A DNA stretch of 64,000 nt, taken from the NCBI GenBank assembly GCA_050480245.1, contig JBCNEQ010000019.1. One strand, 5' to 3'. A model generated the notes under the pieces. That model saw only the letters and a list, made by a program, of their open reading frames with translations, was not told the origin of the DNA and did no database searches. Position 1 is the first letter of the stretch, and each line of letters starts with the position of its first letter. The translations under genes and the position numbers were made by a program. Below are positions 24,313-32,347 of this stretch, piece after piece. The DNA comes from Anoxybacillus sp050480245 (GTDB lineage: Bacteria > Bacillota > Bacilli > Bacillales > Anoxybacillaceae).

Positions 24313-24579
24313 ATGTTTCCAATGCGTCAAGGGATTATCGTTTGGCTTTATTCGCTGAAACATAGTAAACAGTTACGAAAATATGGTAACGTTCATTACG
24401 TGTCGAAACGGCTCAAATATGCGGTCTTATATTGCAACATGGACGAAGCGGAAGATGTTATGAAAAGACTCGCCGATTTGCCGTTTGTAAAGCGGGTCGA
24501 ACCGTCTTACCGTCCGTATGTGAAAGTCGAATTTGAATCAAAAGCGGATAAAGAAAAAGAATATGAATATGGCATATAA
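24313..24579 (+). CDS. ylbG: YlbG family protein (UPF0298)
   Basis: An 88-aa small basic protein of the UPF0298/YlbG family, recognised by QGIIVWLYSLKHSKQLRKYGNVHYVSKRLKYAVLYC and FVKRVEPSYRPYVK. It probably adopts a ferredoxin-like fold; function unknown. The ATG at 24313 is chosen because the preceding stretch overlaps ylbF and contains the GGGGGATGGGG SD. It is cotranscribed with ylbF and terminated just downstream. Confidence 0.88.
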   Translation: MFPMRQGIIVWLYSLKHSKQLRKYGNVHYVSKRLKYAVLYCNMDEAEDVMKRLADLPFVKRVEPSYRPYVKVEFESKADKEKEYEYGI

Positions 24580-24580
24580 A

Positions 24581-24611
24581 AAAGGATGTCAGCGAGCGAC
24601 ATCCTTTTTTT
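24581..24611 (+). terminator. Intrinsic terminator of ylbF-ylbG
   Basis: AAAGGATGTC (24581-24590), loop AGCGAGC, GACATCCTTT (24598-24607), then TTTT. Confidence 0.9.
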
Positions 24612-24621
24612 CATCGTCTTT

Positions 24622-24676
24622 GGCGAGGAGACCCCCACCTTCAACGACCAAAGGGAGTAAGTGGGGGCGGAATCGC
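24622..24676 (-). mobile_element. Solo right end of an IS200/IS605-type (IscB/TnpB) element
   Basis: Read on the minus strand it starts GCGATTCC, carries a CCCCCAC...GTGGGGG hairpin and ends GGTCTCCTCGCC. That ending is identical over 12 bases to the right end of the complete IscB element at 59290-59301. No transposase or nuclease gene is attached. It is therefore a relic or minimal derivative of the same element family. Confidence 0.7.
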
Positions 24677-24714
24677 TTTTTTTCAAGATGAGAAAGTATG
24701 ATAGGGCGCTTTCT

Positions 24715-25104
24715 TTATTGTAATGGCGGAATGAACCGATTCATGCGCATAATGCCGATTAAATGTTGGTAGTACAATTGTAAATCTGCAAAAAAGTTTG
24801 ATGGCTTCACGTCTAAATGAATAATTTCTTGATTCAATTCCTTCGCTAAATCAACAAATAGCTCGTATCGCTTTGTCACTTTGACAGACGGATGTGGAAT
24901 GCCTTCACGGCAAATGTATAACGGCTGAAAATCGCCCGGATCGGTCGGATGAAGCACGACGACGAACGACGTGAGCGCCTTCCCATCTTTCATCGTATGG
25001 AACGCAAACAAACCAGATAAACGATGGCGGTTTGATTTGGCGATTTCGATCAGCTCATAAATGTCAGAATATCCTTCTCCAAGTTCAATAAAGCGTTGAA
25101 TCAT
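24715..25104 (-). CDS. Conserved hypothetical protein, 129 aa
   Basis: A 129-aa soluble protein beginning MIQRFIELGEGYSDIYELIEIAKSN, with LFAFHTMKDGKALTSFVVVLHPTDPGDFQPLYICREGIPHPS in the middle. Homologs sit in the same place in Geobacillus-type genomes; some databases call them methylthioribose kinase, but the kinase fold is absent and the length is far too short, so I do not use that name. The SD (GAGGG) is about 10 nt upstream of the ATG. The solo right end at 24.65 kb lies just beyond its stop codon. Function unknown. Confidence 0.7.
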   Translation of the reverse strand: MIQRFIELGEGYSDIYELIEIAKSNRHRLSGLFAFHTMKDGKALTSFVVVLHPTDPGDFQPLYICREGIPHPSVKVTKRYELFVDLAKELNQEIIHLDVKPSNFFADLQLYYQHLIGIMRMNRFIPPLQ

Positions 25105-25198
25105 CTGTTCATTCCCTCACTTTTATGTTTTGTCCCATCATTACTTTAACACGTTCAACTTTTTTCGACAATTAGTGAAAACGGTGTATGACAACGGA

Positions 25199-25227
25199 TT
25201 GAAATTTTGCTATTGTTATATTATAAA
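25199..25227 (+). promoter_or_regulatory. Sigma-A promoter
   Basis: TTGAAA (25199-25204), 17 bp, TATAAA (25222-25227), 23 bp before the start at 25250. Confidence 0.7.
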
Positions 25228-25249
25228 CTGCTAAATGAGGGGCAATCGC

Positions 25250-26578
25250 ATGCGGAAAGTAGCTTTCATTTCAACGCTCCTTTTCCTCGGAGTTAGCGCA
25301 GGGGCTTTATATTACCAGTGGGACGAATATCATACAGAAGCAACGAAACAGTCGGTCATGCAACATGACATTGAAGCGACATTTACGGGAAAGACGATAC
25401 AAGTCGTTCATCATATACGCGGGGCTGTTGCTGATACGTATGAAGTGACAGTGCCAAAAGAAGTGAAAGGTGTTTCGTGTTTAAACGACAAAACATGCGT
25501 GAAACGACAAAACGACAAAACAGTCGTCGACGCACCGAAGACCGGTGAGCTTTCCCTCACTTATCGCGTGCCAATTGCACAAAAAGAACCGCTTTTTGTT
25601 AAGGAATGGCTCGTTCGTTTTCATACATCACAACAGCAACAAATGAATATATCCCTCACCGATGCTGTTCATCCGAAAGGTGTGTGGGCAGCGGACGGAA
25701 AGCTCATTGGCTACGTATATAAACCGTCGTTTTCGTTTTTTATGTGGGAGAAAAAAGGCGGGCAAGCTGTTCCGCTTTATTTTCAAGCGAAACCACTTCG
25801 CACATCGTTTGATCATGACCTGGCAGTGTATGCGACAAAGCCAGTCGATCCAACAGCGCTATCGTTTTGGCGAAAAAGCAGCGTACAGACGCTTATTGTT
25901 ACTCCGTTTCAGCTGCAATATATAACACCGACGTTTGTCATGATACCGGAAACGGCTTCCTTTGCCAACGTGCAGCGCGCTTACGTTCGCGTGGAGCTAC
26001 AACAGCGATTTCCAAATAGTTCTGTTCCGGATTGGATATGGGATTTGCTTGCAGCGTACATGACAAAAACAAAACCGATGACACAACAAGCGCAACGCGT
26101 TTTGCAGCAATTGCAGACGACATTAACGAAAGAAGAACAACAAACGTTTTGGACATCCGTTACAACGAACGATGGTCAACCATTGACGATGAAAAAGTTG
26201 GATGAATGGTTAGGAAAGGCGTACGGTGGGAATACGACATTTTTCCAAGATGAACAACCGTACATGACATTTACGGAGCGAAAAATGCTTGTCGCCAATA
26301 ACGTCAAATTACCGAATGCCCACGTCTTATTAAAAGACGGTCAACAACTGTTCCCATTCGTTCCGATTATGCGCACGCTTGGCTATACCGTTCAACGTTC
26401 AAGTGAAGCCGTATTTATTGAAAAAAATGGTGCACGTTGGCGCTTTTTTACGAATGGCACAAATGCCGTCATTCGTGAATGGAACGGAACGCTATACGTG
26501 GAACGAACCGAATTTCCAAAATGGTTTTCTGTTTATATTAGCGAAACGAGTGAAGAAATACATGTTGTAGGGCAATAG
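25250..26578 (+). CDS. Exported protein with C-terminal stalk-like (copper-amine-oxidase-N-like) domain
   Basis: About 442 aa. It has an N-terminal signal anchor (KVAFISTLLFLGVSAGALYY), a large middle region with many beta segments and two Cys (SCLNDKTC), and a C-terminal part resembling stalk / Cu_amine_oxidN1 modules (VLLKDGQQLFPFVPIMRTLGYTVQRSSEAVFIEKNG). Such modules occur on extracellular proteins of Firmicutes. The start ATG at 25250 lies 6 nt after GAGGGGC; ATG 25235 precedes the SD. It has its own promoter and terminator. I do not recognise the whole protein; function unknown. Confidence 0.7.
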   Translation: MRKVAFISTLLFLGVSAGALYYQWDEYHTEATKQSVMQHDIEATFTGKTIQVVHHIRGAVADTYEVTVPKEVKGVSCLNDKTCVKRQNDKTVVDAPKTGELSLTYRVPIAQKEPLFVKEWLVRFHTSQQQQMNISLTDAVHPKGVWAADGKLIGYVYKPSFSFFMWEKKGGQAVPLYFQAKPLRTSFDHDLAVYATKPVDPTALSFWRKSSVQTLIVTPFQLQYITPTFVMIPETASFANVQRAYVRVELQQRFPNSSVPDWIWDLLAAYMTKTKPMTQQAQRVLQQLQTTLTKEEQQTFWTSVTTNDGQPLTMKKLDEWLGKAYGGNTTFFQDEQPYMTFTERKMLVANNVKLPNAHVLLKDGQQLFPFVPIMRTLGYTVQRSSEAVFIEKNGARWRFFTNGTNAVIREWNGTLYVERTEFPKWFSVYISETSEEIHVVGQ

Positions 26579-26591
26579 GGCAAAAAAAAAT

Positions 26592-26652
26592 CCCTGTGGC
26601 ATATGCCATAGGGGCCCTTCTATTTTTTTCGGACAAGCCGAAAAAAGAAGGC
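26592..26652. terminator. Two consecutive terminator-like hairpins
   Basis: First, CCCTGTGGCAT (26592-26602) pairs with ATGCCATAGGG (26603-26613, one G-T), followed by CCCTTCTATTTTTTT. Second, CCTTC-A-TTTTTTTCGG with CCGAAAAAA-GAAGG (26616-26651). The first ends the 442-aa gene; the second works in either direction. Confidence 0.7.
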
Positions 26653-26716
26653 AAAAAGGGAGAGGAGAAACCGGAGGAAGAACTTATGGGGAACGTAAGT
26701 CTTCTCCATGGTTGGC

Positions 26717-26739
26717 AACAACATCGCAACGATGTTGTT
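26717..26739. repeat. Perfect inverted repeat in intergenic region
   Basis: AACAACATCG (26717-26726), loop CAA, CGATGTTGTT (26730-26739). It is not followed by a T-run. It lies in the 270-bp gap before rsmD; no function can be assigned. Nothing else convincing is seen in this gap besides the rsmD promoter. Confidence 0.5.
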
Positions 26740-26801
26740 ACTATCAGTATGACCATTGTTTCGCATTGTATACATCCTCATCATTTTTTTCCTTACAATG
26801 A

Positions 26802-26829
26802 TTGTCCATTTCGTCGGTTATGCTATGAT
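26802..26829 (+). promoter_or_regulatory. Promoter of rsmD-coaD
   Basis: TTGTCC (26802-26807), 16 bp, TATGAT (26824-26829) with an extended TGC before the -10. It is 22 bp before the rsmD start. Confidence 0.6.
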
Positions 26830-26851
26830 CATAAAAGCGAGGTGAAATACG

Positions 26852-27418
26852 ATGAGAGTCATATCAGGGAAATGTAAAGGAAAGCTGTTACAAGCTGTAC
26901 CAGGGATGACGACCCGTCCGACGACAGATAAAGTGAAAGAAGCAATGTTTAATATGATCGGTCCATATTTTTCAGGTGGACTTGGACTTGATTTGTTTGG
27001 CGGAAGCGGCGGGCTTGGCATCGAAGCGTTAAGCCGCGGACTCGATCGCGTCATTTTCGTCGATCACGATGCAAAAGCCGTCCAAACGATGAAAAAAAAC
27101 GTGGCGGCTTGTCGTTTGACAGACCAAGCGGAAATTTATCGCAACGATGCGGAACGAGCGTTAAAAGCAATCATCAAAAGAGGCTTGACGTTTCGCCTTA
27201 TTTTTCTTGATCCGCCTTATAAAAACAAGCAATTGGAAGCACTTATTGCGATCATCGATGCCCATCAGCTGTTGCAACGAGACGGTTTCATCGTGGCTGA
27301 ACACGGGGCGGAAGTGGAGCTTCCAAAGCAAATTGGGCGGTTAACACAAGTGAAACATGAAACGTACGGCATTACGGCTGTATCGATTTTTGCTTATGTC
27401 GATGAGGAAGGGGAATAA
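26852..27418 (+). CDS. rsmD: 16S rRNA (guanine966-N2)-methyltransferase RsmD (YlbH)
   Basis: A 188-aa SAM-dependent RNA methyltransferase. Signatures are MRVISGKCKGKLL, TRPTTDKVKEAMFNMIGP, the SAM loop LDLFGGSGGLGIEALSRG, and the catalytic LDPPYK. It methylates the 30S subunit's m2G966 equivalent. AGCGAGGTGA precedes the ATG. coaD begins 2 bp after its stop, the standard rsmD-coaD pair. Confidence 0.95.
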   Translation: MRVISGKCKGKLLQAVPGMTTRPTTDKVKEAMFNMIGPYFSGGLGLDLFGGSGGLGIEALSRGLDRVIFVDHDAKAVQTMKKNVAACRLTDQAEIYRNDAERALKAIIKRGLTFRLIFLDPPYKNKQLEALIAIIDAHQLLQRDGFIVAEHGAEVELPKQIGRLTQVKHETYGITAVSIFAYVDEEGE

Positions 27419-27420
27419 AT

Positions 27421-27918
27421 ATGGCAAGCATTGCAGTATGCCCAGGAAGTTTTGATCCTGTGACGTATGGGCATTTAGATATTATTCGTCGCGGGGCGAA
27501 AGTGTTTGACCAAGTTTATGTTGTCGTATTAAACAATTCATCGAAAAAACCGTTATTTTCAACCGAAGAACGAGTGCAATTGCTTGAGGAAGTGACAAAA
27601 GATTTACATAACGTCACCGTAGATTCGTATCGAGGGTTGCTTGTCGATTACGCCCGCAGTAAAAATGCAAGCGCGATTTTACGCGGATTGCGTGCTGTTT
27701 CTGATTTTGAATACGAAATGCAAATTACATCCATGAACCGCGTATTAAACGAACAAATTGAAACGTTTTTCATGATGACAAACAATCAATACGCCTTTTT
27801 AAGTTCAAGTATCGTAAAAGAAGTGGCGAAATATAACGGCAACATTTCTGAACTCGTGCCAAAAGTTGTAGAAGAAGCACTTCGTAAAAAATTTTCCGAA
27901 ATAAAAAACCACCTTTAA
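27421..27918 (+). CDS. coaD: Phosphopantetheine adenylyltransferase
   Basis: A 165-aa nucleotidyltransferase performing the penultimate step of coenzyme A synthesis (4'-phosphopantetheine + ATP to dephospho-CoA). The N-terminal CPGSFDPVTYGHLDI includes the TxGH active site; later RGLRAVSDFEYE and YAFLSSSIVKEVAK (the ISSS-type loop) are present. Length is typical. It is cotranscribed with rsmD and ends at a strong terminator shared with convergent ylbJ. Confidence 0.97.
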   Translation: MASIAVCPGSFDPVTYGHLDIIRRGAKVFDQVYVVVLNNSSKKPLFSTEERVQLLEEVTKDLHNVTVDSYRGLLVDYARSKNASAILRGLRAVSDFEYEMQITSMNRVLNEQIETFFMMTNNQYAFLSSSIVKEVAKYNGNISELVPKVVEEALRKKFSEIKNHL

Positions 27919-27933
27919 GCAGGTGGTTTTTCG
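27904..27933. terminator. Bidirectional terminator between coaD and ylbJ
   Basis: AAAAACCACCT (27904-27914), loop TTAAGC, AGGTGGTTTTT (27921-27931). Both genes end inside it. Confidence 0.88.
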
Positions 27934-29120
27934 CGTCGAAAAGTGATCATCACATACATAAAACACGCCGTAGCTGTAATGAAAAAGCCGTATTGTTCGA
28001 TCCAATGCGCATACACAATCGACCACTGGCTTGTTGTTTCTGGAAGCCAAACAGGTAACATTTCTGCTGATTCAAGCGGTTGAACGTAAAGCGGCTTCCA
28101 AAGAAGAGACGCGAAAAAAGCAGCAAACAATCCGTGAAAGATGCGCGCAATGAAAAAAGGTTGAAAGCGAATATGAGCTTCCGCTAAAATGCTCGCGACT
28201 TGTGCTTGTACAGAAAAACCGCCAAAGGCAAGAATGAAGCTTGTGACGATGACTTTTTGCAATAGCGTCGCATTTGCCGTTTCGCTCGTCATTTGACTGC
28301 CAAGCGTAATTTCAAACAACCCTGCGATAAACGGAACGCTTAATTCGCTCGGTAAATGAAAAAGCGCTAATGCGTATCGCACGATGCCGGCTAGCCATTC
28401 GGTGATGTTTGTAATATAAAGCAACTTATTTAAAACAGAAAATAAAATAATAAATCCGCCGATCATAAGAAGCGTTTGAATGGAGGACCGAACCGCATCC
28501 CCGAGCAGCTTGCCGATCGCTTGGCCATGTTTTAAGCGCGTTTCATGCATCGCACGAAATGCTTGCTGGAAAATACCTTTTTTTTGTTTAGCGACAAAAG
28601 CGGTGTCATCTTTTCCGTGAAAGCGCATCATGAAACCGACACAAATGTTGCCGAGATAATGAGATAAGGCAAGAATGATGCCGATGTTTGGATTATGAAA
28701 AAATCCGACCGAAATCGCCCCGAAAATAAAGAGCGGATTAGATGAGTTTGTAAACGAAACGAGCCGCTCTGCTTCAATGGCGGAAAGTTGTTGTTGCTGT
28801 CTTAACCGCGCGGTCAGTTTTGCGCCGACAGGGTAGCCGGAAGCCATGCCCATCGCCCAAACGAATCCGCCGATGCCCGGCACTTTAAAAAGCGGACGCA
28901 TCAATGGCTCAAGCAATACACCGAGAAAATGAACGACACCAAATCCAATTAAAATTTCTGATACAATAAAAAAGGGAAGAAGGGAAGGGAAAACGACATC
29001 CCACCACATATGCAATCCGCGCACCGCAGCTTCAAGCGCATGTTGCGGGTAGCGGAGCAATGCAAAACATAAGCAAATAATTATAGACGATAGCATCAAT
29101 GTTTTCCATTTTTCTTTCAT
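27915..29120 (-). CDS. ylbJ: Sporulation integral membrane protein YlbJ
   Basis: A 401-aa polytopic membrane protein (nucleoside recognition/Gate-domain superfamily) with GMASGYPVGAKLTARLR and FTNSSNPLFIFGAISVGFF, characteristic of YlbJ. In B. subtilis ylbJ is a sigma-E-controlled mother-cell gene needed for spore cortex formation. The start at 29120 has AAGGAGG about 10 nt upstream. It is transcribed opposite to ylbK from a short divergent region. The spore role is from family knowledge. Confidence 0.93.
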   Translation of the reverse strand: MKEKWKTLMLSSIIICLCFALLRYPQHALEAAVRGLHMWWDVVFPSLLPFFIVSEILIGFGVVHFLGVLLEPLMRPLFKVPGIGGFVWAMGMASGYPVGAKLTARLRQQQQLSAIEAERLVSFTNSSNPLFIFGAISVGFFHNPNIGIILALSHYLGNICVGFMMRFHGKDDTAFVAKQKKGIFQQAFRAMHETRLKHGQAIGKLLGDAVRSSIQTLLMIGGFIILFSVLNKLLYITNITEWLAGIVRYALALFHLPSELSVPFIAGLFEITLGSQMTSETANATLLQKVIVTSFILAFGGFSVQAQVASILAEAHIRFQPFFIARIFHGLFAAFFASLLWKPLYVQPLESAEMLPVWLPETTSQWSIVYAHWIEQYGFFITATACFMYVMITFRREKPPA

Positions 29121-29149
29121 CGTTCGTTGGCCTCCTTATCCGCCGATCG

Positions 29150-29171
29150 TACTCGTTTTAATATACGAGTA
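29150..29171. promoter_or_regulatory. Inverted repeat in the ylbJ-ylbK divergent region
   Basis: TACTCGT (29150-29156), 8 bp, ACGAGTA (29165-29171), a perfect dyad between two divergent genes, suited to a dimeric regulator. No regulator can be named. Confidence 0.4.
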
Positions 29172-29222
29172 TATGTGGACATTTTAGACCATAGTATTGA
29201 AGAGGGAAGGGGGGGGAAATGG

Positions 29223-29999
29223 ATGAAAATCGGGTTGGCGCTCGGCTCTGGTGGTGCGCGCGGTTTTGCACATGCAGGTGTCATCAAAGTGCTAGAAGAA
29301 GAAAACATTCCGATCCATATGATTGCAGGGAGCAGCATGGGCGCACTCGTCGGAGCGTTATATGCATCGGGGATGTCAACGGAACGATTATATCGGCTTG
29401 CGATGGCGTTTCGGCGCAACGACTATATCGACTGGACGTTGCCGAAAATGGGGCTTATTGCAGGGCGACACATTAAACAGTTTATATCGGTTATGACGAA
29501 ACAAAAGCGCATTGAAGATGCCCGCATTCCGTTAGCGGTTGTGGCGACCGATTTGCAAAAAGGTAAGAAAGTGGTGTTTCGCGAAGGAAACATCGCTGAT
29601 GCCGTGCGTGCGAGCATTTCGATTCCAGGCATTTTTGTGCCCGAACGTTTGAATGGCCGCCTTCTTGTTGATGGTGGGGTCATTGATCGTGTGCCAGCCA
29701 CCGTTGTTCGTGACATGGGGGCTGATGTCGTCATCGCGGTTGATGTTGCCTCCGTCAAAAAGAACGACACGCTCACCTCCATTTTTGATGTTATTTTACA
29801 AAGCTTAGACATTATTCAAGCTGAGCTCGCTTCCCACCGCATCGCTCAAGCGGATATCGTTATTCGTCCGCAGCTTGAGCGATATAGTTCGTATGCGTTT
29901 ACACATGCGAAAGAGATGATTCAAATGGGGGAAGAAGCGGCACGCCAACAGCTACCGATCATTCGTCAATTGCTTGCAGAGAAGGGGTTTAAACGATGA
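29223..29999 (+). CDS. ylbK: Patatin-like phospholipase YlbK (RssA-type)
   Basis: A 258-aa serine hydrolase of the patatin family. The oxyanion loop is GSGGARGFAHAG, the nucleophile elbow is GSSMG, and the catalytic Asp lies in DGGV. Probably lipid acyl-hydrolase activity on the inner face of the membrane; the substrate is unknown. The ATG at 29223 fits homologs and follows a G-rich SD; an in-frame ATG at 29127 overlaps the divergent promoter region. The stop overlaps the ylbL start (ATGA). Confidence 0.93.
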   Translation: MKIGLALGSGGARGFAHAGVIKVLEEENIPIHMIAGSSMGALVGALYASGMSTERLYRLAMAFRRNDYIDWTLPKMGLIAGRHIKQFISVMTKQKRIEDARIPLAVVATDLQKGKKVVFREGNIADAVRASISIPGIFVPERLNGRLLVDGGVIDRVPATVVRDMGADVVIAVDVASVKKNDTLTSIFDVILQSLDIIQAELASHRIAQADIVIRPQLERYSSYAFTHAKEMIQMGEEAARQQLPIIRQLLAEKGFKR

Positions 30000-31009
30000 A
30001 CAATAAACGGTATATTCGGACGATTGCGCTCATTGCACTATTGCTCGTTTTTGGTACCTTTTTTAAATTGCCATATTACGTGACGATGCCTGGAACGGCT
30101 GAACCGTTGCGTCCGCTCGTTGAAGTCGAAGGCGGCTATAAAGAAAAGGGAAAGTTTATGTTAACGACCGTTCGCATGGGGCAGGCAAACCTTTTTTCGT
30201 TTGTATTCGCCCATATGAGTAAATATAACGAACTATATCGCATAGACGAAGTGCGTCAACAAGACGAAAACGACGAAGAATATACGTATCGCCAATTGAA
30301 AATGATGGAAAATTCAAAAGAAACAGCGATTGCTGTCGCCTACAAAAAAGCAAACAAACCGGTTTCATATCGCAATAAAGGTGTATATGTGCTTTATGTC
30401 GTCGATAACATGCCGGCAGCAAAATATTTAAAAAGCGGCGATCAATTAGTAGCGATTGACGGGCAACGTCTCAACGACGCAGACGAATTTATTCAATACG
30501 TAAGCGGAAAGAAAAAAGGAGATCGCGTCCGAATTACGTATAAACGATCAGGAAAAGAAAAAACAGCAACGTTGACGCTTGCGCCGTTTCCAAATGAAAA
30601 AAATCGCATCGGTCTCGGCGTTTCCGTCATGACGGATCGCGATATTGTGACGGATCCGCCTGTTCATATTGAATCTGATGACATTGGCGGCCCGTCGGCT
30701 GGACTTATGTTTGCGCTAGAAGTGTACAATCAGCTCGTTCCTGAAGATTTAACGAAAGGATATGACATTGCCGGAACGGGAACGATCAATATCGACGGAG
30801 AAGTCGGACCGATCGGCGGCATTTCTCAAAAAGTGATCGCTGCTCATAAAGCAGGAGCGGACATTTTTTTCGCTCCGAACGAACGCGGAGCGAAACATTC
30901 CAACTATAAAGAAGCGGTGAAAACAGCAAAAGATATCGGCACAAAGATGAAAATTGTACCTGTTGATACGTTTGATGATGCCGTTCAATTTTTACAAAAA
31001 TTATCGTAG
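29996..31009 (+). CDS. ylbL: YlbL, membrane-anchored PDZ and Lon-type (S16) protease
   Basis: A 337-aa protein with an N-terminal transmembrane anchor (TIALIALLLVFGTFF), a PDZ domain (VYVLYVVDNMPAAKYLKSGDQLVAIDGQRL) and a C-terminal Lon-like S16 protease domain. The catalytic Ser is in GGPSAGLMF and the Lys in GGISQKVIAAHKAGA. B. subtilis YlbL degrades the cell-division inhibitor YneA after DNA damage. It is coupled to ylbK by ATGA overlap and overlaps the end of convergent tmcAL by 9 bp. Confidence 0.95.
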   Translation: MNNKRYIRTIALIALLLVFGTFFKLPYYVTMPGTAEPLRPLVEVEGGYKEKGKFMLTTVRMGQANLFSFVFAHMSKYNELYRIDEVRQQDENDEEYTYRQLKMMENSKETAIAVAYKKANKPVSYRNKGVYVLYVVDNMPAAKYLKSGDQLVAIDGQRLNDADEFIQYVSGKKKGDRVRITYKRSGKEKTATLTLAPFPNEKNRIGLGVSVMTDRDIVTDPPVHIESDDIGGPSAGLMFALEVYNQLVPEDLTKGYDIAGTGTINIDGEVGPIGGISQKVIAAHKAGADIFFAPNERGAKHSNYKEAVKTAKDIGTKMKIVPVDTFDDAVQFLQKLS

Positions 31010-32206
31010 TGGTGGCGTTGCATATTCATTGCGCAACGCTTCTGTCCAAAGCGGCTCAGGCAAAATACACATATATGCTTGTGTCGCTTTTTTTTCGATA
31101 TGATATACCGGATCGTGTTGTATATGCTTGACGTTTGTGACAATTGGCAATGTCGTTTTCTTTTTCACCGTTTGTAAATACGCTCTTCCTGTTTCGTTCA
31201 TCGCTAGCGGGCGAATGTATGTCGCACGCTTCTTTTCGTGCGCTTTCGCCATTTCTTTTTTGGTGACGTTCGTCAACACATGTGTGCATATGCGCTGCAA
31301 CCGTGTCCACGTATATCGTTTCGTTTTTACAGCTGAAAGAAAGTCGTGAAACGATGTGGCGTGAACAATTGCCTTTTTCAGACGATGTTCGATGCCTTCT
31401 TCCACTTCAGCAATTTGGCGAATGTCATCTACTTCCATCGTCAATAACCGATATTTTAAAACCGGAAAATATTTGTCCCAATCGTGCCACGTTGTATATG
31501 TATGACGATACGTTTGTAACGTTTCAAATGTTGGATGCGGAACATAGCGCGCGACGTCCTCGTGACCAGATTGTAAAAAACGGCGGATGCTCGTTGCGCT
31601 AGCAATGTCATCGTTTGCTGGAAGCGACGCGTCGTGATAATGAGCGACGATCCGTTGAATCGTCTCAGGCTTTATATCGCTTTGTTGTTCGATGATCGCT
31701 TTGACGTAATGTAAGCCTAAAATGTTGTTTGGTTGCGATATATCTAGCGCATCGTGACCGATGTCATAAAGCGCAAGCGCATATGCTTTCGCGTAGCTCA
31801 TCCCTTGATGCATATAATGTTTTATTTTTTCGTTATGCCGTTCTTTTTCGTCGATGAGCAAGCGTGCTGTTTGGATAAATGCTTCAACGTCTCCGTGTTC
31901 GCTCCCGAAACATAATTGTTCACAAAAAAGCGCATCGAGAATCGAAACAGCGCCATGGGCGAACCGTTCAGCTGTTTGTACGGCAAACGGATAAGGAAGC
32001 TCGACGACGAGATCGACACCGCCTGCAAGCGCCATACGAGCGCGCTCCCATTTCGGTACGATCGCAGGTTCGCCCCGTTGTGTAAATGAGCTGCTCATGA
32101 CGGCGATGACGCAATCCGCCTTTGTTTTTTTTCGCGTCTGTTGCACATGGTATAAATGCCCGTTATGAAACGGATTGTATTCGACAACGATGCCGACCGC
32201 TTTCAT
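31001..32206 (-). CDS. tmcAL: tRNA(Met) cytidine acetate ligase TmcAL (YlbM)
   Basis: A 401-aa nucleotidyltransferase-like enzyme (HIGH family) forming N4-acetylcytidine at the wobble base of elongator tRNA-Met from acetate and ATP. The N-terminus GIVVEYNPFHNGHLYHV carries the nucleotide-binding signature; SSSFTQRGEPAI and PNNILGLHYVKAI are typical. The start at 32206 has AAGGTGG upstream. Its 3' end overlaps the ylbL stop on the other strand. Confidence 0.95.
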   Translation of the reverse strand: MKAVGIVVEYNPFHNGHLYHVQQTRKKTKADCVIAVMSSSFTQRGEPAIVPKWERARMALAGGVDLVVELPYPFAVQTAERFAHGAVSILDALFCEQLCFGSEHGDVEAFIQTARLLIDEKERHNEKIKHYMHQGMSYAKAYALALYDIGHDALDISQPNNILGLHYVKAIIEQQSDIKPETIQRIVAHYHDASLPANDDIASATSIRRFLQSGHEDVARYVPHPTFETLQTYRHTYTTWHDWDKYFPVLKYRLLTMEVDDIRQIAEVEEGIEHRLKKAIVHATSFHDFLSAVKTKRYTWTRLQRICTHVLTNVTKKEMAKAHEKKRATYIRPLAMNETGRAYLQTVKKKTTLPIVTNVKHIQHDPVYHIEKKATQAYMCILPEPLWTEALRNEYATPPLR

Positions 32207-32290
32207 TTGTCGTCCACCTTTCTTTTTTGTGTAAAACGTGATACAGTGAGTATAAGCTGATTATAATCGAGGTAGTGTAAAGAAAAAATA

Positions 32291-32319
32291 TTGACAAAAC
32301 CGTTGTTCAAACGTATAAT
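32291..32319 (+). promoter_or_regulatory. Consensus sigma-A promoter of ylbN-rpmF
   Basis: TTGACA (32291-32296), exactly 17 bp, TATAAT (32314-32319): a perfect vegetative promoter, as expected for a ribosomal protein operon. Confidence 0.92.
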
Positions 32320-32347
32320 TTTCTTTGTTGTCTTGAGGTGATTATCA

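Noticed and set aside
26596..26877. 93-aa open frame on the plus strand between the stalk protein and rsmD
   Set aside because: It starts inside a terminator hairpin, has unusual His/Cys-rich composition unlike its neighbours, and overlaps the rsmD promoter and start in another frame.
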